Positions 29,630-41,589 are shown, counted from the first letter of the stretch. The stretch: DNA of 64,000 bases from Lactarius indigo (GCA_025766275.1 JAFKAC010000001.1:1240001-1304000); one strand, 5' to 3'. Made by a program: numbers and translations. Notes: a model not told the origin generated them from the sequence alone.

Positions 29630-30180
29630 TTTCGTTTAGTACAGGATGGGATAGGGGATGAAGAGGGCTCAGAAATGGGCGGTTGGTGGCTCTAGAAAGT
29701 GCACCTGCGCCTCCAGGCCTTGAGCACGAGCGCATCGTCGATGTCAACGCCAACGACCCGCCGGGCTTTCCATGACTCAGCTAGCAGCCATGGAACCTGA
29801 GGCCTGAGAACTGACACATGCAGTATAAAAAGGGGCAAAGGACGCGCCTATCTCGTAGCAGCCTATGTCAAGCATGCGTGCTTTGCCCGGGTGATGATAG
29901 TGATACTTGAAAAAGGGAGTTATTAAGTTGGAGATAAGGGTTTACTAGGTGATACCCATGGTAGTTGTGATAGTTTCCGTGTGTTGGGATGTCAGAAGAT
30001 ACGCTGGTCATACAGAGTAGTTGGGAACCCTGTAGCTCTAGCCGGCTGTTTCCGAGTTACAGTATTTCCCAAGGTATTTCCGCCGCGCCTCCAATTCGAC
30101 CCTTCATAGCTTCATAGCTTCATAAGCTTCACTAGCTTCACCTTTTTACCCCGTACTGATACAGTATGTCAAAGTTCGAA
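29630..30180 (+). repeat. Intergenic repeat B, copy 2
   Basis: Same order of motifs as the 24.7-kb copy: CGTTTAG…, GGGCGGTTGGTGGCTC, GCGCCTATCTCG, GATAGTTTCCGTGTGTTGGG, TTTCCGAGTTAC and a TTTTTACCCCGTACTG end. Confidence 0.7.
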
Positions 30181-30406
30181 TGATAGCCGCCATTACCGAT
30201 GGCACTTAGGCAGAGACACGTACCCAAATGTGAGTTTGGCGACTTTGGCCTCTATGCGCTTCCATGATCATCAGACAGAATTCCATTTTTCTGACTCTGC
30301 CATATCGCTATCTCATTCCATGTTTGACTCCTTGTAGACGATGATTTCTCGACATCGTAATGAGGACCCTCGACGTGAATCGCAGCTTCGGAACGCGGCG
30401 CTTGAG

Positions 30407-30533
30407 AATTTTTTTTTTTTTTTTTTTGAATCAGTTTTATTCCGGGACAGTAATTAATACAAGACCGGTTCCCTTCCCCTATAAAGGGAGAAGGGATTTA
30501 CGAGAAGTAAAGTAGCGTGCACCCGAGTGAAAA
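30407..30533 (-). mobile_element. Extremely 5'-truncated LINE copy (3' end plus poly(A))
   Basis: On the plus strand: AA, 19 T, then TTTTATTCCGGGACAG and AATACAAGACCGG, resembling the 3' end of the LINE at 57918 (ATTCCGGAGCAG…AATACAAAGCCGG). It is bounded by an 11-bp direct repeat CGGCGCTTGAG (30396-30406 and 30534-30544). The paralogous segment at about 35460 lacks the insert. Confidence 0.8.
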
Positions 30534-30544
30534 CGGCGCTTGAG

Positions 30545-30930
30545 TATCTATGGCACGATTGGCAGGTCGACTGAATACAGGTCATGCGACTGAAGCGACC
30601 CATACTGCTTGAGAATTGAAGTACTCGGCGCAAAGTTTTATCACATAGATCACATAATCGAGGGAACCGCGCCTCTGAACCCAAAGACTGCCACGGAAGC
30701 AATGGGGATTGTGCGCGGTGATGTGCAGGGCCCTCCGAGTTGTTCGTATCAACACCTGCCCTACCCAAGGCCCTACCAGTATTTTCCCATGCCGGCGCAA
30801 TCATGTTCCAGAACACATCTATCCCGTTAATCGATTACACTGCCATGCATGGAGCCACAGTCGTCATACCAGTCCAGACTGATTCATATCTACAGGCACC
30901 CGGGGTATTTGGTTCTCATTGATCGAATGC
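30545..30930. repeat. Dispersed repeat C, copy 1
   Basis: It includes TTGGCAGGTCGACTGAATAC, GTCATGCGACT, GCGCAAAGTTTTATCACAT, CAATGGGGATTGTGCGCGGT, GAGTTGTTCGTATCAACACC and GATTCATATCTACAGGCACC. These recur at about 35480-35830, in part at 48330-48440 and 57690-57915, and weakly at 39260-39400. Identity unknown. Confidence 0.7.
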
Positions 30931-31360
30931 GAACCACAAACAACCCTTTTCATGCTTTACGTCCTACTGCACCCAGACCGATCCGCGTGCTTTGAAAACG
31001 TTGCTTGAGGAGCTGTAGGTTATCCTGTGAGCGCTGAACTGTTTTGGAATCACGTTGGGTTACAGTCCCCCATAACTTGAACACCAATCGTGCTCCGGAG
31101 ATTTGACACTTCTTCACACCCTACCTGTATATACTTGTTTCTCTGACCGGGGAATTTGACGGTAGCTGACGGCAGTAATAGTGTCGTTTGTAGTGTCCAA
31201 CAAATGGGGATCCCAAAAAGGTTACATGTTACACCCTGCGCGTTTGCCTGTATTTTGGCAGCTGATCCGAGTCAGTATCGATCAGTAACCACCATCACAC
31301 GTGCACACACATACGTCTGGGGTTGGGCAGTGCAAGGAACACGGCATCGGCCTTTACTTG
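30931..31360. other. Spacer upstream of DUF6535 copy 3
   Basis: No gene recognised. From about 31310 the sequence (GGGCAGTGCAAGGAACACGG) matches the promoter-proximal region of copy 2 (26525-26560). Confidence 0.45.
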
Positions 31361-31367
31361 TATAAAA
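31361..31367 (+). promoter_or_regulatory. TATA box of DUF6535 copy 3
   Basis: TATAAAA, 84 bp before the ATG, in the conserved GCCTTTACTTG…GGAGGACCC context. Confidence 0.65.
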
Positions 31368-31444
31368 TTCGGAGGACCCGTCTACACATCCTTGTCTCCC
31401 TCACCCCGTTCAGTCCTAGACTCCGAGAAACCACGCACCTAGAG

Positions 31445-33521
31445 ATGGACCGTGACACCGAGCTTCACCCCACCAATAATATTGACGCCGAACGTATCCG
31501 TATGTAGTATACCAACATCGAAGAAAGCACCCTTAGAATCCTCACACGTGTCTTAGGTGGTATTCATAAGGACTCGTCTGGAAAGCTCTGGTCGATCTAT
31601 CTTGCTGAGGCCGATGAACGTGATGAGGAGATAACCGAGCTATGGACGGGAGAAGCGGACAGCATCCTTGTGTTCGTAAGTGTAATATTCCCTTCTACGG
31701 TTTATCGTCCATCAAACTAAGGCAATCGCAAAGACTGGTCTTTTCTCCGGTGTCATCGCGACCTTCCTCAATCTAAGTTACTCCGACCTATTTCCTAATT
31801 CTACTGATACGACGAACGCTCTACTCGCTCAAATATCTCAGCAACTCGTCGATATTTCCAATGGTGTCCCCACTCGAAATGATCCAACGTTAGTAAATGA
31901 GTCGTTCACCCCGTCGGCCTCCACTATCCGGGTCAACGTGATATGGTTCCTCAGTTTGGTCCTCAGTATCGCCTCTGCGCTCAATGCGACATTATTCCAA
32001 CAATGGTCCCGACGCTATCTTGAGATCACTCGGCGCCGTGTTGCGCCTCACAGACGCGCACGTACCCGTGCGTACATGTTCGACGGCATCGCGAGTTTCA
32101 AGATGTCCCGGGTTGTCAAAGCGATGCCCATGCTCCTACATTTATCCATATTCCTTTTCTTCGCTGGTCTTATCGACTTTCTTTGGAACGCCAACTCTAC
32201 CATCGGACACTGGACTCTTGGATTTGTTTCGGTGTTCACCTCCGCTTATTTGGCGATGACCGTGTTACCGAACCTATACCTCAATTGTCCCTATAGCACC
32301 CCACTGTCCGAACTTTCCTGGCGATTATCTCAGCATCTACTTCTCATTGTCCTTCACCTCGTCCAGGGCTTAGAAGACCTATTGCTTAGCTACCGTGTTT
32401 CTCGCGGGCAACCGACCTACCAGCCCGTGGAGGGATCAAGTTGGTGGACTCAGTGGAGAAAAGCCATCAAAACCCGGATAAACGAACGTCGACAATGGCT
32501 CAAAGTTGGCCTTCAAGGCAGTATCATGCTCAATGCTACAGATGCACCGTCTACGACGGACGAGAACGCGCTCTCCTGGACACTTACAGTTCTTGACGAT
32601 GACAGGGAGTTCGAAGACTTTGTTGCACGCGTGCCCGGGTTTTTCGAGTCGGCCTCCGTCTCCAACGCATCTTCAGTAATGCTTTCCCTCATGGATGACC
32701 AGTCCTCTCGGCCAGACCAGTTCGATCCTGTTCTCGGATCTCGCATCAATGATCTCCTTCAGACATGCGTGCCAGGCACCTCGCCTCTCCAGGAGCAATT
32801 GCGCAAAAACAGACTGCGCGTCTGCATGAGAACCCTATGGTATTTCGCAAGAGAATACAATCAACTCGGGGATACGAGTCCCTTACCATCTTATGTCCGT
32901 ACAGTCTTCGCAAACCCAGAGATATCCCGCCGGATTCAGACCGAAGACGACCTCTCTGCGCGCCTTGTGGGGCGCTGTTTCGGCTCTCTCGTCGCTAAAA
33001 AGCTTGCACAAGACATCACCTCTCGTACCAGCCTACACCCTCGTGTCAACCCAGGGGAGCTATCGTGCCTAGCGGCCATTCTAGGCAAGTCAAGCCGGGA
33101 AGTGGCGGAGTTGCTCGAGGAGCCGGGTGGGATCGGTCTCACGAACATCATCTCCCTCATTTCTAGCGAGACGCGCACTTTGGTTGAAGAAAGAGTGCCT
33201 CTGGAAGTACTGGACATATTTCTAAAGACACTCGACCTACTCTTCGCGGAGGCACCACCGGGTGCAGAGCTGCCACCTGATCTGGTAGCTGTTCTCCAAG
33301 AGACGACACCGTTGGGACAGCGATCGCGTGTTCTTGATTTGCGGGTAGACCGACTGAGGGAGATCGTGGAGGGGTTGTCTGAGGTCCCTGACGTACCAGA
33401 GGTGGCAAGGTTGGAACTTCCTGGACACGAACCAGGGATTGGATCGCCGGCCAATACTTCTTACAACTCGTTACAATCACGTGATGGCTCCGTATTACCC
33501 TTACTCGGCGACACGTCGTGA
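31445..33521 (+). CDS. DUF6535 multi-pass membrane protein, copy 3 (653 aa, three exons)
   Basis: Exons 31445-31499 (55 nt), 31557-31675 (119 nt) and 31734-33521; introns of 57 and 58 nt. The frame is open across all junctions. The start peptide MDRDTELHPTNNIDAERIR resembles copy 2. It has the same membrane segments (VIWFLSLVLSIASALN, LSIFLFFAGLIDFLWN) and the conserved C-terminal motifs FEDFVARVPGFF, RVCMRTLWYFAREYNQ and LVGRCFGSLVAKKLAQ. It is the longest copy, with an extra tail of about 40 residues after the EIVEGLSEV helix. Neighbours are tandem paralogues on the same strand. Confidence 0.88.
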
Positions 33522-33679
33522 TTACTATGAGTGCGTCCGATTTGTATATTCTTGTTTTCCGTTTTGTTTCTGCATGGTTTGGCACACATTTATATATTGC
33601 GATATGAATGACTCGAATGTACGCTCAGATTTCCAATTACGTTCTCGGCCACCTACAACGAGAAGCTGAGAAGCCTACT

Positions 33680-34770
33680 CAATGACGATGTCGTCGCTAG
33701 ACTTGCTACTAGTAGCTTCGTCCTCTGGGATGCGCCAGTTCACTCAGTCAGCACAACGAAAGGTAATATCTGTTGGAACAATGCTGGGAAGTAATCGACC
33801 GTCGGTAGTTTTACAGTCGTTTCCGTTTAGTGTGGGATGTGCTGGAGGAGGGCGACAGTCCAGAAACAAAGAGTGTGCCTGCCAGTGCGTCTCCAAGCCA
33901 TGCGCATGAGCACGTGGTTGATGTCAACACCAATGACCTACCAGGCTCCCCATGACTGGGAAGGCACGGCGCCTCAGATCTTCAGAACCAATACACGTGA
34001 CAGACAAATAGGAAAAGGACGCGCCTATCCAAGCGCCTATCTCGCAGAGGACCTACTGAATTTTATACAGGAGAGCCACGCGCTCACATGTCCAGAATCC
34101 AGCTTGCGGGAAGAAGAGCCCCCGGAGCCTGACTGAGGAGTCGAGGAAACCCCCCCCCCCCCCAAGCGAGTCCAGTCGACTCATACGCGAAACTTTCGGC
34201 GTCTGACGCCCAGCCCTACCTTCCCGCGCAATTGCGAATTCTTGGGGTCAACTGCTTAAGAAGCCCCACCCACGTCTTTGCCCCACCCACTCAGTTCTGG
34301 TAACGAGGGCATCTCCTATCAAATTAGGTACAATCTTTGTAAAATGTAGCAGGCTATGTCCAATCTAAGCCTCAGGCTTGCCCTCCGGGATATAAACCGT
34401 TCAAAAAAAATCTCGCAGGGGACCCAGCCCTCCTTGCGGCCCATGTTAAGCACGCATGAACCGATGAGGTCGTGAGGGAGGGGTGCCAGACGAGAGTCGT
34501 AGCCAGGTAGATGACAGCGATACATGAAAAGGTGATGGTATTAAGTTTGAGGAAAGGGTTTACTAGGTCGGACCCATGGCACAACAATTGTGACAATTTC
34601 CGTGAGCTGGGACCTTGGAAGATATGCTAGTTGTGCGTGGTAGATGGGAACCAAAAACTTGGTTTGAACGCCTGAGTGTGCCCGCAACTCGGGCTGGCAC
34701 GGCTCTGGCTGCCGGTCGGCTATTTCCGAGTCACCAACCTTCGCTTTGTACCCCGAACTACAGTACCGGA
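33680..34770 (+). repeat. Intergenic repeat B, copy 3a
   Basis: Preceded by CAACGAAAGGTAATATCTGTTG, as at 38560. CGTTTAGTGTGGGATG starts at about 33826. The copy is longer than the others and includes a 14-C run (about 34150-34163) and CCCACCCAC repeats near 34270. It ends with TATTTCCGAGTCACCAACCT and TTTGTACCCCG. Confidence 0.65.
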
Positions 34771-35330
34771 GAGGTAATAGGTCACTGGTAGTTAGGCGGG
34801 AGAGAGGGTCGTTTTTCGTTTAGTGCGGGATGGGCCGGAGGATGACGAGGACTCAGAAAAGGGCGGTTGGTGGCTTTAGAGAGTGCGCCTGCGTCTCTAG
34901 GCCTTAAGCTCGAGTGCGTCGTCAATTTCAACGCCAACGACTCACCGGGTTTCCCATGACTGCATAAGCAGCGGCGGCACCTCAGAACTGACACACGGAA
35001 TAGAAAAAAAGACGAAGAACGCGCCTATCTCGCATGAGACCCAGCCTTCATTGCAGCCTACGTCAAGCACGCGTGCATCGCCCGAGTGATGGTAGTGATA
35101 CCTGAAAAAGGGAGTTATTGAGTTGGAGGCAAGGGTTTACTAGGTGATACCGGTGGTAGCTGTGATAGTTTCCGTGTGTTGGGACGTCGGAAGATACGCT
35201 AGTCATACAGAGTGGATGGGAGCCCGCTGGCCGGCTATTTCCGTTGCACCTCCATATTTGTACCCCGTGCTATATCACAGTCATGTGCCAAAGTTCGAAT
35301 GATAGCCGCATGCGAGTTTGGCCTCTATGT
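34771..35330 (+). repeat. Intergenic repeat B, copy 3b (tandem)
   Basis: A second B copy follows the first directly: GGTCACTGGTAGTTAGGCGG, CGTTTAGTGCGGGATGGGCC, GCGCCTATCTCGCATGAG, GATAGTTTCCGTGTGTTGGG and TTTGTACCCCGTGC. It is closer in sequence to the 29.6-kb copy than to 3a. Confidence 0.65.
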
Positions 35331-36090
35331 GCTTCTATGATCTCTAACAGAATTCCATTTTCTCATCATTGCCATATCACTATCTCACTCTATGTCCAAC
35401 TCCTTTAGACGATAATCTCTCGACATCGCTATAAGGACCCTCGACGTAAATCGCAGCTTTGGAACGCGGCACTTTAAGTTGAGATGCCAAGTTTGGCAGG
35501 TCAACTGAATACGGGTCATGCGACTCGAGTGGTCGATACTGCTTGAGAAGCGAATTGCGCAGCGCAAACTTCTATCACCTCTGAACCCAAAGACTTGTTG
35601 CGATGAAGCAATGTGGATTGTGTGCGGTAATGTGCAAGGCCCTCCGAATTGTTCATATCAACACCTCTCCTATCGGTATTTCTATTCTGGCACAATCGTG
35701 TTCTAGAACACATCAAACTCGTCAATCGATCACCCTTCCATGCCATGCTGTGTGTGGCTTACTCCATAGTCTGGATTCATATCTACGGGCACCTGGTTCT
35801 CTCAATATTTCGTCGTTGGGCGCCGGACATATGTTGAACCTCTGTGTCATTTCGTACGTTTTACCCACGACCCGTAATGTTACTCGCTGCCAGCTCTACT
35901 TGATCGGGTTCGACCTCCAAGGACCATTCACAGTTTCACATCCCGCTACATCCGCACCGGTCGGCCTTCTGCGTGTTTCGAAAACGTTTCCAAAGGAAAT
36001 ATCGATCCCTCCCTCACAGAAGAGAGGCCTCGAGGTGCTTCGAGCTCGCCAAACTCCGCACGCAACCCCCTAAAGGTAGGCCTTTAATTG
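35331..36090. repeat. Dispersed repeat C, copy 2, and spacer to copy 4
   Basis: 35400-35830 aligns with 30340-30930 but without the LINE fragment; GGAACGCGGCACTTTAAG here replaces the filled site. 35831-36090 shows nothing beyond promoter-proximal similarity to the other units. Confidence 0.65.
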
Positions 36091-36097
36091 TATATAA
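36091..36097 (+). promoter_or_regulatory. TATA box of DUF6535 copy 4
   Basis: TATATAA, 50 bp before the chosen ATG, in the same GCCTTTAATTG…CTGGAGG context. Confidence 0.6.
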
Positions 36098-36146
36098 CCT
36101 GGAGGCTGAGGATCTTGTTCACACGTTCAATCCCAGACACATAGCT

Positions 36147-38134
36147 ATGTCCTCGTATGACCCAGATCATGACACCGAACATCATCCTACTAATGACACC
36201 CGAGCTGAGCGTATCCGTATGTAGACTCCCACTTTGATAAGGTCTCGCCCTCACACACGACATAGGTGGTATCCATAAGGACTCGTCCGGAAAGCTATGG
36301 ACGATCTACCTCGTCGAGGCCGACAAACAAGATGAAGACATAACCGCATTTTGGAGGGGGGAGGCCGACAGTATCCTTGTATTTGTAAGTATAATATTCC
36401 CTCCTATATTCGATCGAGTCACCGACCAATTCAATCGCAAAGACTGGTCTTTTCTCCGGCATCGTTTCGACATTCCTATCTCTGAGCATCGGAGAGTTAC
36501 AGCAAACATCCGGGTCACCAACCCTTTCCTTCGTGGCCAACGTGCTTTGGCTCCTCAGTTTGGTCCTCAGCATCAGCTCTGCGCTCTTCGCAACCCTATT
36601 CCAACAATGGTCCCGACGCTATCTAGAGCTTACTCAGCGCCGCGTTGCGCCTCACAGACGCGCACGTATCCGGGGGTACATGTTCAGCGGCATCTCAATG
36701 TTCAAGTTGTCCCAAGCCATCAAAATAATGCCCATTCTTCTACACCTTTCAATCTTCCTTTTCTTCGCTGGTCTCGTCGTCTTTGTTTGGGACTTACGTC
36801 CCGCTGCCGGTTACTGCACTCTTGGCCTTGTTGCGGTTTTCGGCGTCTGCTATGCAACACTGACGGTATTACCGTACATATACCTCAATTCCCCCTATAG
36901 CACTCCATTCTCCGAATTCGCGTGGCGGACATCTCAACGTATCCTGCTGGCCATATTTTTGCTCATAAAACGGTTGCAGGACTTATCCTTATCCTTTTTG
37001 TTGAGGGGGAAACCGATATACCAGCGCCCGGAGGACCTCAGTCGATGGGCCCAGTGGGAAGAGGTGGTCAGAACGCGAATTAAAACGCATCAGAAATGGC
37101 TCAAAGATGGCCTTCAGAAAAGTATCTTGGACGGTGCTACAGCTGCGCCTTCGGATATGGACAAAGACTCGCTTGCGTGGACGCTCACAGTTCTTGATGA
37201 TGATAGGGAGTTCGAAGACTTCGTCGCACGCATCCCGGGATTTTTCGAATCGGACTCTATCCCGCACGCGTCTTCGGTCATGCTTTCCCTCATTAGTGAT
37301 CGGCCCTCTCGACCAGACCAGTTCGATCCCATCCTTGGGTCCCGCATCAATGATCTCCTCAAGAAATGCGTTCCGGGCACCTCGCCTCTCACGGAGCAAT
37401 TACGCAGAAACAGACTGCGCGTCTGCATGAGGACCTTATGGTATTTCGCAAGAGAATACAATCGACTCGGGGACGCGACCCCCTTGCCATGTTATGTCCG
37501 CAAAGTCTTCGCAAACCCAGAGATGTCTCGCAGGATCCAGTCCGAAGGTGACCTCGCTGCACGACTGATAGGGCGCTGTTTCAGCTGCCTCATTGTTCGA
37601 AAACTCGCACAAGACATCCGCTCTCGTACCAGTCTACGCGTTCGTGTCAACCCAGCGGAGCTATCGTGCCTAGCAGCCATTCTAGGCAAGTCAAGCCGGG
37701 AAGTGGTGGATTTGCTCAGCCAGCCGGATGAGATCTGTCTCGCGAACATCGTCTTCCTAATATCTAGCGAGGCGCACACTTTAGTAGAAGAAAAAGTGCC
37801 GCTGGAAGTATTGGACATACTCCTGAAGACACTCAACATGCTCTTCGCGGAGGCACCACCGGATGCCGAGCTGCCACCAGATCTGGTAGCAGTTCTCCAC
37901 AAGGCGACTCCGTTGGGACAGCGATCACGAGTCCTTGATTTGCGGGTGGACCGACTGAGGGAGATCGTGGAAGGGTGGTCCGCGGTCCATGACGAGTCAG
38001 AGGTGACAACGCTGGCAGTGCCCGAACCCGAGTCGGGGCTTGGATCGGTGGTGCCGACCAATACTTCTGATATGTCGTTACAATTGAACGAGGACTCTGC
38101 AGTACGGGATAGCTTAGTCCGTAACGAGATATAA
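36147..38134 (+). CDS. DUF6535 multi-pass membrane protein, copy 4 (626 aa, three exons)
   Basis: Exons 36147-36216 (70 nt, phase 1), 36266-36384 (119 nt) and 36443-38134; introns of 49 and 58 nt. ATG 36147 gives MSSYDPDHDTEHHPTND. Compared with copies 2 and 3, about 35-40 residues between the first and second hydrophobic segments are missing: after TGLFSGIVSTFLSLS the chain reaches ANVLWLLSLVLSISSALFAT quickly. The rest is conserved, including FEDFVARIPGFF, RVCMRTLWYFAREYNR and LIGRCFSCLIVRKLAQ. No frame damage seen. Function unknown, as for the family. Confidence 0.86.
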
Positions 38135-38489
38135 GCGGCCTTGTAACGGGTAAGATGGTGGGACGCGTCGTGTTGTAAAATTTGTGGTCTCTTCTATTAC
38201 GTTTTCGCACGATTCGATATGGGTGCTCTATATGACTCAGGCGTACGATCACAGTGCTGTATATCCTCGTGTAGTATGTATGTGACAACTAGTGAGATCC
38301 TCAGTCTGACTTCGGTATCCTTAAGCGTTAATACAGTGATAATGGATGGATTCAAGCACGAATGCCCCACCAGGCAATAGAGTCTCATGGGCGCGCTCAA
38401 ACTGGCATCGCCCCCGTTCAGAGAATTTACTCAGATACCGATCACATGTACCTATCGGCCACCACCTACACTCGAAGCTGAGAAACTTA

Positions 38490-39400
38490 CGCAATGACGA
38501 CATTGTACCCAACTTCGTCCTCTGGGATGTGCTAGTTCACCGAGTCGGCATAACGAAAGGTAATATTTGTTGGCATAATGCAGGGAAGTAATCGACCGCT
38601 GGTAGTTTTACGGTCGTTTCCGTTTAGTGTGGGATTTGATGGAGGACGGTCCAGAGACGGGTTCTAAAGAGTGTGCCTGCATCTCCAGGCTATGCACACG
38701 AGCATGTTATCGACGCCAATGCCAATGACCTGCCGAACTCCCCATGACCGGGCAGCCAAGGCGCTTCAGAACCAATACACGTGACAGACAAATAGGAGAA
38801 TGATGCGCCTATTTCGCAGGGGACCCAGCCCCAGCCCTCCTTGCGGCCTATGTTAAGCACGTGGGAACCGACGAGGTCGTGAAGCAGGGGTGCTAGACGA
38901 GAGCTATAGCCAGATAGATGATAGTGATACGTAAAAAAGCGATGGTATTAAGTTTGAGGCAAGGATTTACTATGGTACAATAGTTGTGATAATTGCCATG
39001 AGCTGGGACCTTCAAGTTGAAGACACGCTAGTCGTACGGAGTAGATGCCAGTGGGAGCCAAAACTTAATTTGAACACCCGAGTGCGCCCGGCCCGCAACA
39101 GGCTGGCACAGCACTGGCTGCCGGTCGGCTATTTCCGAGTCACCAATTCGACCTTCACTTGCACCCAGACTACAGTACTCAGGCTGTCACGCGTATATAA
39201 CCTTGAATGTGAGTTCAGCGTCTATGCGCGTTACCGAACATAAGTCCTGTTTTTCTGTCTTTGGTCTTCTACAGGCCCTATCGCTCTTTCACTCAACTCA
39301 TTAGAGACGAATCAGACGACAAATTTCTCGACACCTATGGCATCGTCCTTAACGTAAATCACAGTTTCAGGAATTCTAGCAGTCGCCCTGGTTTGTTCCA
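38490..39400 (+). repeat. Intergenic repeat B, copy 4, followed by weak repeat C
   Basis: ACGAAAGGTAATATTTGTTGG and CGTTTAGTGTGGGATTTG (about 38620) through TATTTCCGAGTCACCAATTC (about 39150). 39260-39400 contains CGACACCTATGGCATCGTCC and AACGTAAATCACAG, a diverged version of the sequence before repeat C in other units. Confidence 0.6.
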
Positions 39401-40219
39401 TTGTGACATGAATACTATTACCTGGGCGTTTCTCTTTTGCTTCTTTGGCGGCAACTCAGCCTGAATTCTGTCCTTCTGCGTGGGCGCATCCAAGTCGACG
39501 CCCATCACTGACTAGTTCCATCACATATGTCCTGTCCACTGTCCCACTGGAATATGGCACAGACGTGTGACCTTTCTCGTGAATTTGTGTCTACATACTC
39601 GACAACATGCACAACGACATGCCGATTCTCGCTCTATTCAGCTCCTTTCGTTCCCATGTGGTGGTCAAACACAATCACTTTGCGGTGGTTGTTCTATTGC
39701 CCTAGCACCTATCCTCTACTACGCTCCGTTTCGGCACTCTTCTAGGAAGATTATAGCGTATAAGTTGCGAGCCGCCATGGCACTGTACATTTTTCCTTTT
39801 CCTACCGACTCTTCCTGCCCTAACCGTAGAGAAGGAATCTGAGTAGGCGCATACCGAAATGAGACTAACTCTCTTTTCCGAGATTCCGCGACATTCTCTC
39901 TGGGCGGTTCCTTGAACACGCGGACACCATGTTCCCTCCTTCGGGTGTCACCTGAGCGAGGGCCGCGTGGAAAACGCATTGCTATGAAATAGCGAGCGAG
40001 TAATGGAATAGAAGAGATCCAGGGCGAAGGGGGTAAGAACTGGCGCTGTTGATACACCCAGCATATTAACGGGGTACTGACACAAAACACCCCTCCGCAA
40101 GCAATACAGCGTTCATGACATCCACGTTTTACATCTACGAAGACAACCGATATAGATCGATAAATAGATTCCAGGACATTCACATCCAAACAGACAAGTG
40201 GATACCGTACGACTAGTTC
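39401..40219. other. Intergenic, no gene recognised
   Basis: Only short ORFs are present. From about 40080 the sequence belongs to a direct duplication with 46960 onward. Confidence 0.4.
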
Positions 40220-40870
40220 TCAGCCGCAACAACACTCGCCACAGATGCAGCAGCAGCAGCAAATTGAGCAGATCAACCCCCCCAAACAGTTCTTGAAGCA
40301 CTGTGATAAACACATCGGATCAGCTGCATACAGGCAAGCGACACACATCGGCGTCATACCTCACATCCTCCCCGCAGTCGTTCAGCCTTTCCACTTCGGG
40401 TCGCATCATCGTTGAGCCCCACAACCATTTTGGCTCCTGTATGCGGCTGAACGCTTGTTATTGTCGGTGCCTGCAACCACTCGCCGTGGCGTGTATGTGC
40501 GGTGGGGGGATATGCGATGCTAGCAGGAGGCATTATTCAGGACAAGGAAGCGGTGGTAAGATTGTGAGTGTGTGGGGTGAGTTGATGTTGATCATGTCAC
40601 CGTACGTGCCAGTATTTTCAATCAGTTCAAATCAACAAGAGGCTTGCCTGATGAACATGCACGTTGGCACCCTGTTTTCGCCTCGATGATGTCCCATCTG
40701 GAGGCCTTGCGTGATTCCTCGAGAACCCATATTGGGCCCAGGTCGCAGAATCCGCGTAAATATTAGCCTCCGCGCCCCAGAGAGTGTTGCTGCAACAGTG
40801 AGGCAACGGTGCACATGTCGTGGAGCGCTTTAATTGAGCTTGTGCTGAGCTCGAATTTGGATTTCATTTT
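40080..40870. repeat. Direct duplication, left copy (0.8 kb)
   Basis: It aligns with 46960-47780 over the small cysteine-rich gene and its flanks (for example GCGTCATACCT, CCCGCAGTCG, TGTATGTGCGGTGGGGGG and GGAGGCATT). The copies are diverged but collinear, with a few indels. Confidence 0.75.
40220..40533 (-). CDS. Small cysteine-rich protein, copy 1 (90 aa, two exons)
   Basis: Exon 1 is 40533-40365 (ATG…GGA T), intron 40364-40324 (41 nt, GTGAGG…ATGCAG), exon 2 is 40323-40220, ending TGA. The N-terminal part is Pro/Ala/Thr-rich and ends with the motif SGKAERLRGG. Exon 2 encodes a Cys-rich tail (DPMCLSQCFKNCLGGL, then ICSICCCCCICGECCCG) with about 13 Cys in 34 residues. The layout, a disordered start, KAERLRGG and a Cys-rich hydrophobic end, resembles small fungal CYSTM-like proteins thought to sit at membranes; this assignment is by resemblance only. 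A paralogue lies at 47102-47430 with its intron at nearly the same place. Confidence 0.6.
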
Positions 40871-41583
40871 CATAAAGCAAATTGAATTACGCAATGGCCT
40901 CGAGGAGGTTTCCGGCGGCGGCGCCTCCATCATACGCGCGCCTGTCTCGCCATTACACTGGGCACAGGCCAACTCAGCATCGATATGAACTACAATAATG
41001 CGGTACTGTGCATGCCTTCCAGTCAGGGCACGAGGAATGGTGCTTCCTGAACTCACAGTACTGATGTTCCGTATTCTTTCCGCGCTTCCCTTCCATACTC
41101 GTCCCCGTTCTAAAGTATTTACAGTATCTCATTCTTGAGCACCATGACACGGTGCGAACACTAGCACCCCTAGTACCGGCTATCTACTCGCGCTTTGAAT
41201 CCCTTAGGGCAGACCCGCGAATTTCACAGCTCCGGAAGCCACCAGACACGCAGCCGCGCAGCGTCGGGTTCTCGACGCCTTGTCTCTTGTGTCACTGATA
41301 ACTTGCATTATACCAAAACGAAGTCCGTGAGTATCGGCCCTCGTCCAGTGTTTAATATTACTTACGACACTCCTGGGGTCAGACGCCCACTAATCTCCCT
41401 TATGATAAGCTCATGCTAACCAAATGCGCAAGTTTTATGTACGAACCATTCCATAAATAGCAACATCCCTTTCTATCACTAAGTTACGTCTAGTCCTGTT
41501 TCCTGATTGACATGTTCAGGGTTGTGCTGGGTGATCCCAAGATCATTCGACGCTTTCCGAGGTTTGGCTAACAGTCCTCAACA
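40871..41583. other. Spacer upstream of DUF6535 copy 5
   Basis: A 97-codon ATG-less open frame on the minus strand (40763-41056) was considered and not accepted. Nothing else recognised. Confidence 0.35.
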
Positions 41584-41589
41584 TATAAG
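41584..41589 (+). promoter_or_regulatory. Possible TATA box of DUF6535 copy 5
   Basis: TATAAG, 96 bp before the ATG. The surrounding sequence is not conserved with the other copies. Confidence 0.4.

Noticed and set aside
32936..33454. Antisense ORFs (up to 189 codons) inside the DUF6535 genes
   Set aside because: The same antisense frame appears in every paralogue at the same place because the sense codons are conserved; there are no promoter or splice signals.
40763..41056. 97-codon open frame on the minus strand
   Set aside because: It has no ATG start and no conserved partner in the right-hand duplication, and the composition is unremarkable; not enough to call a gene.
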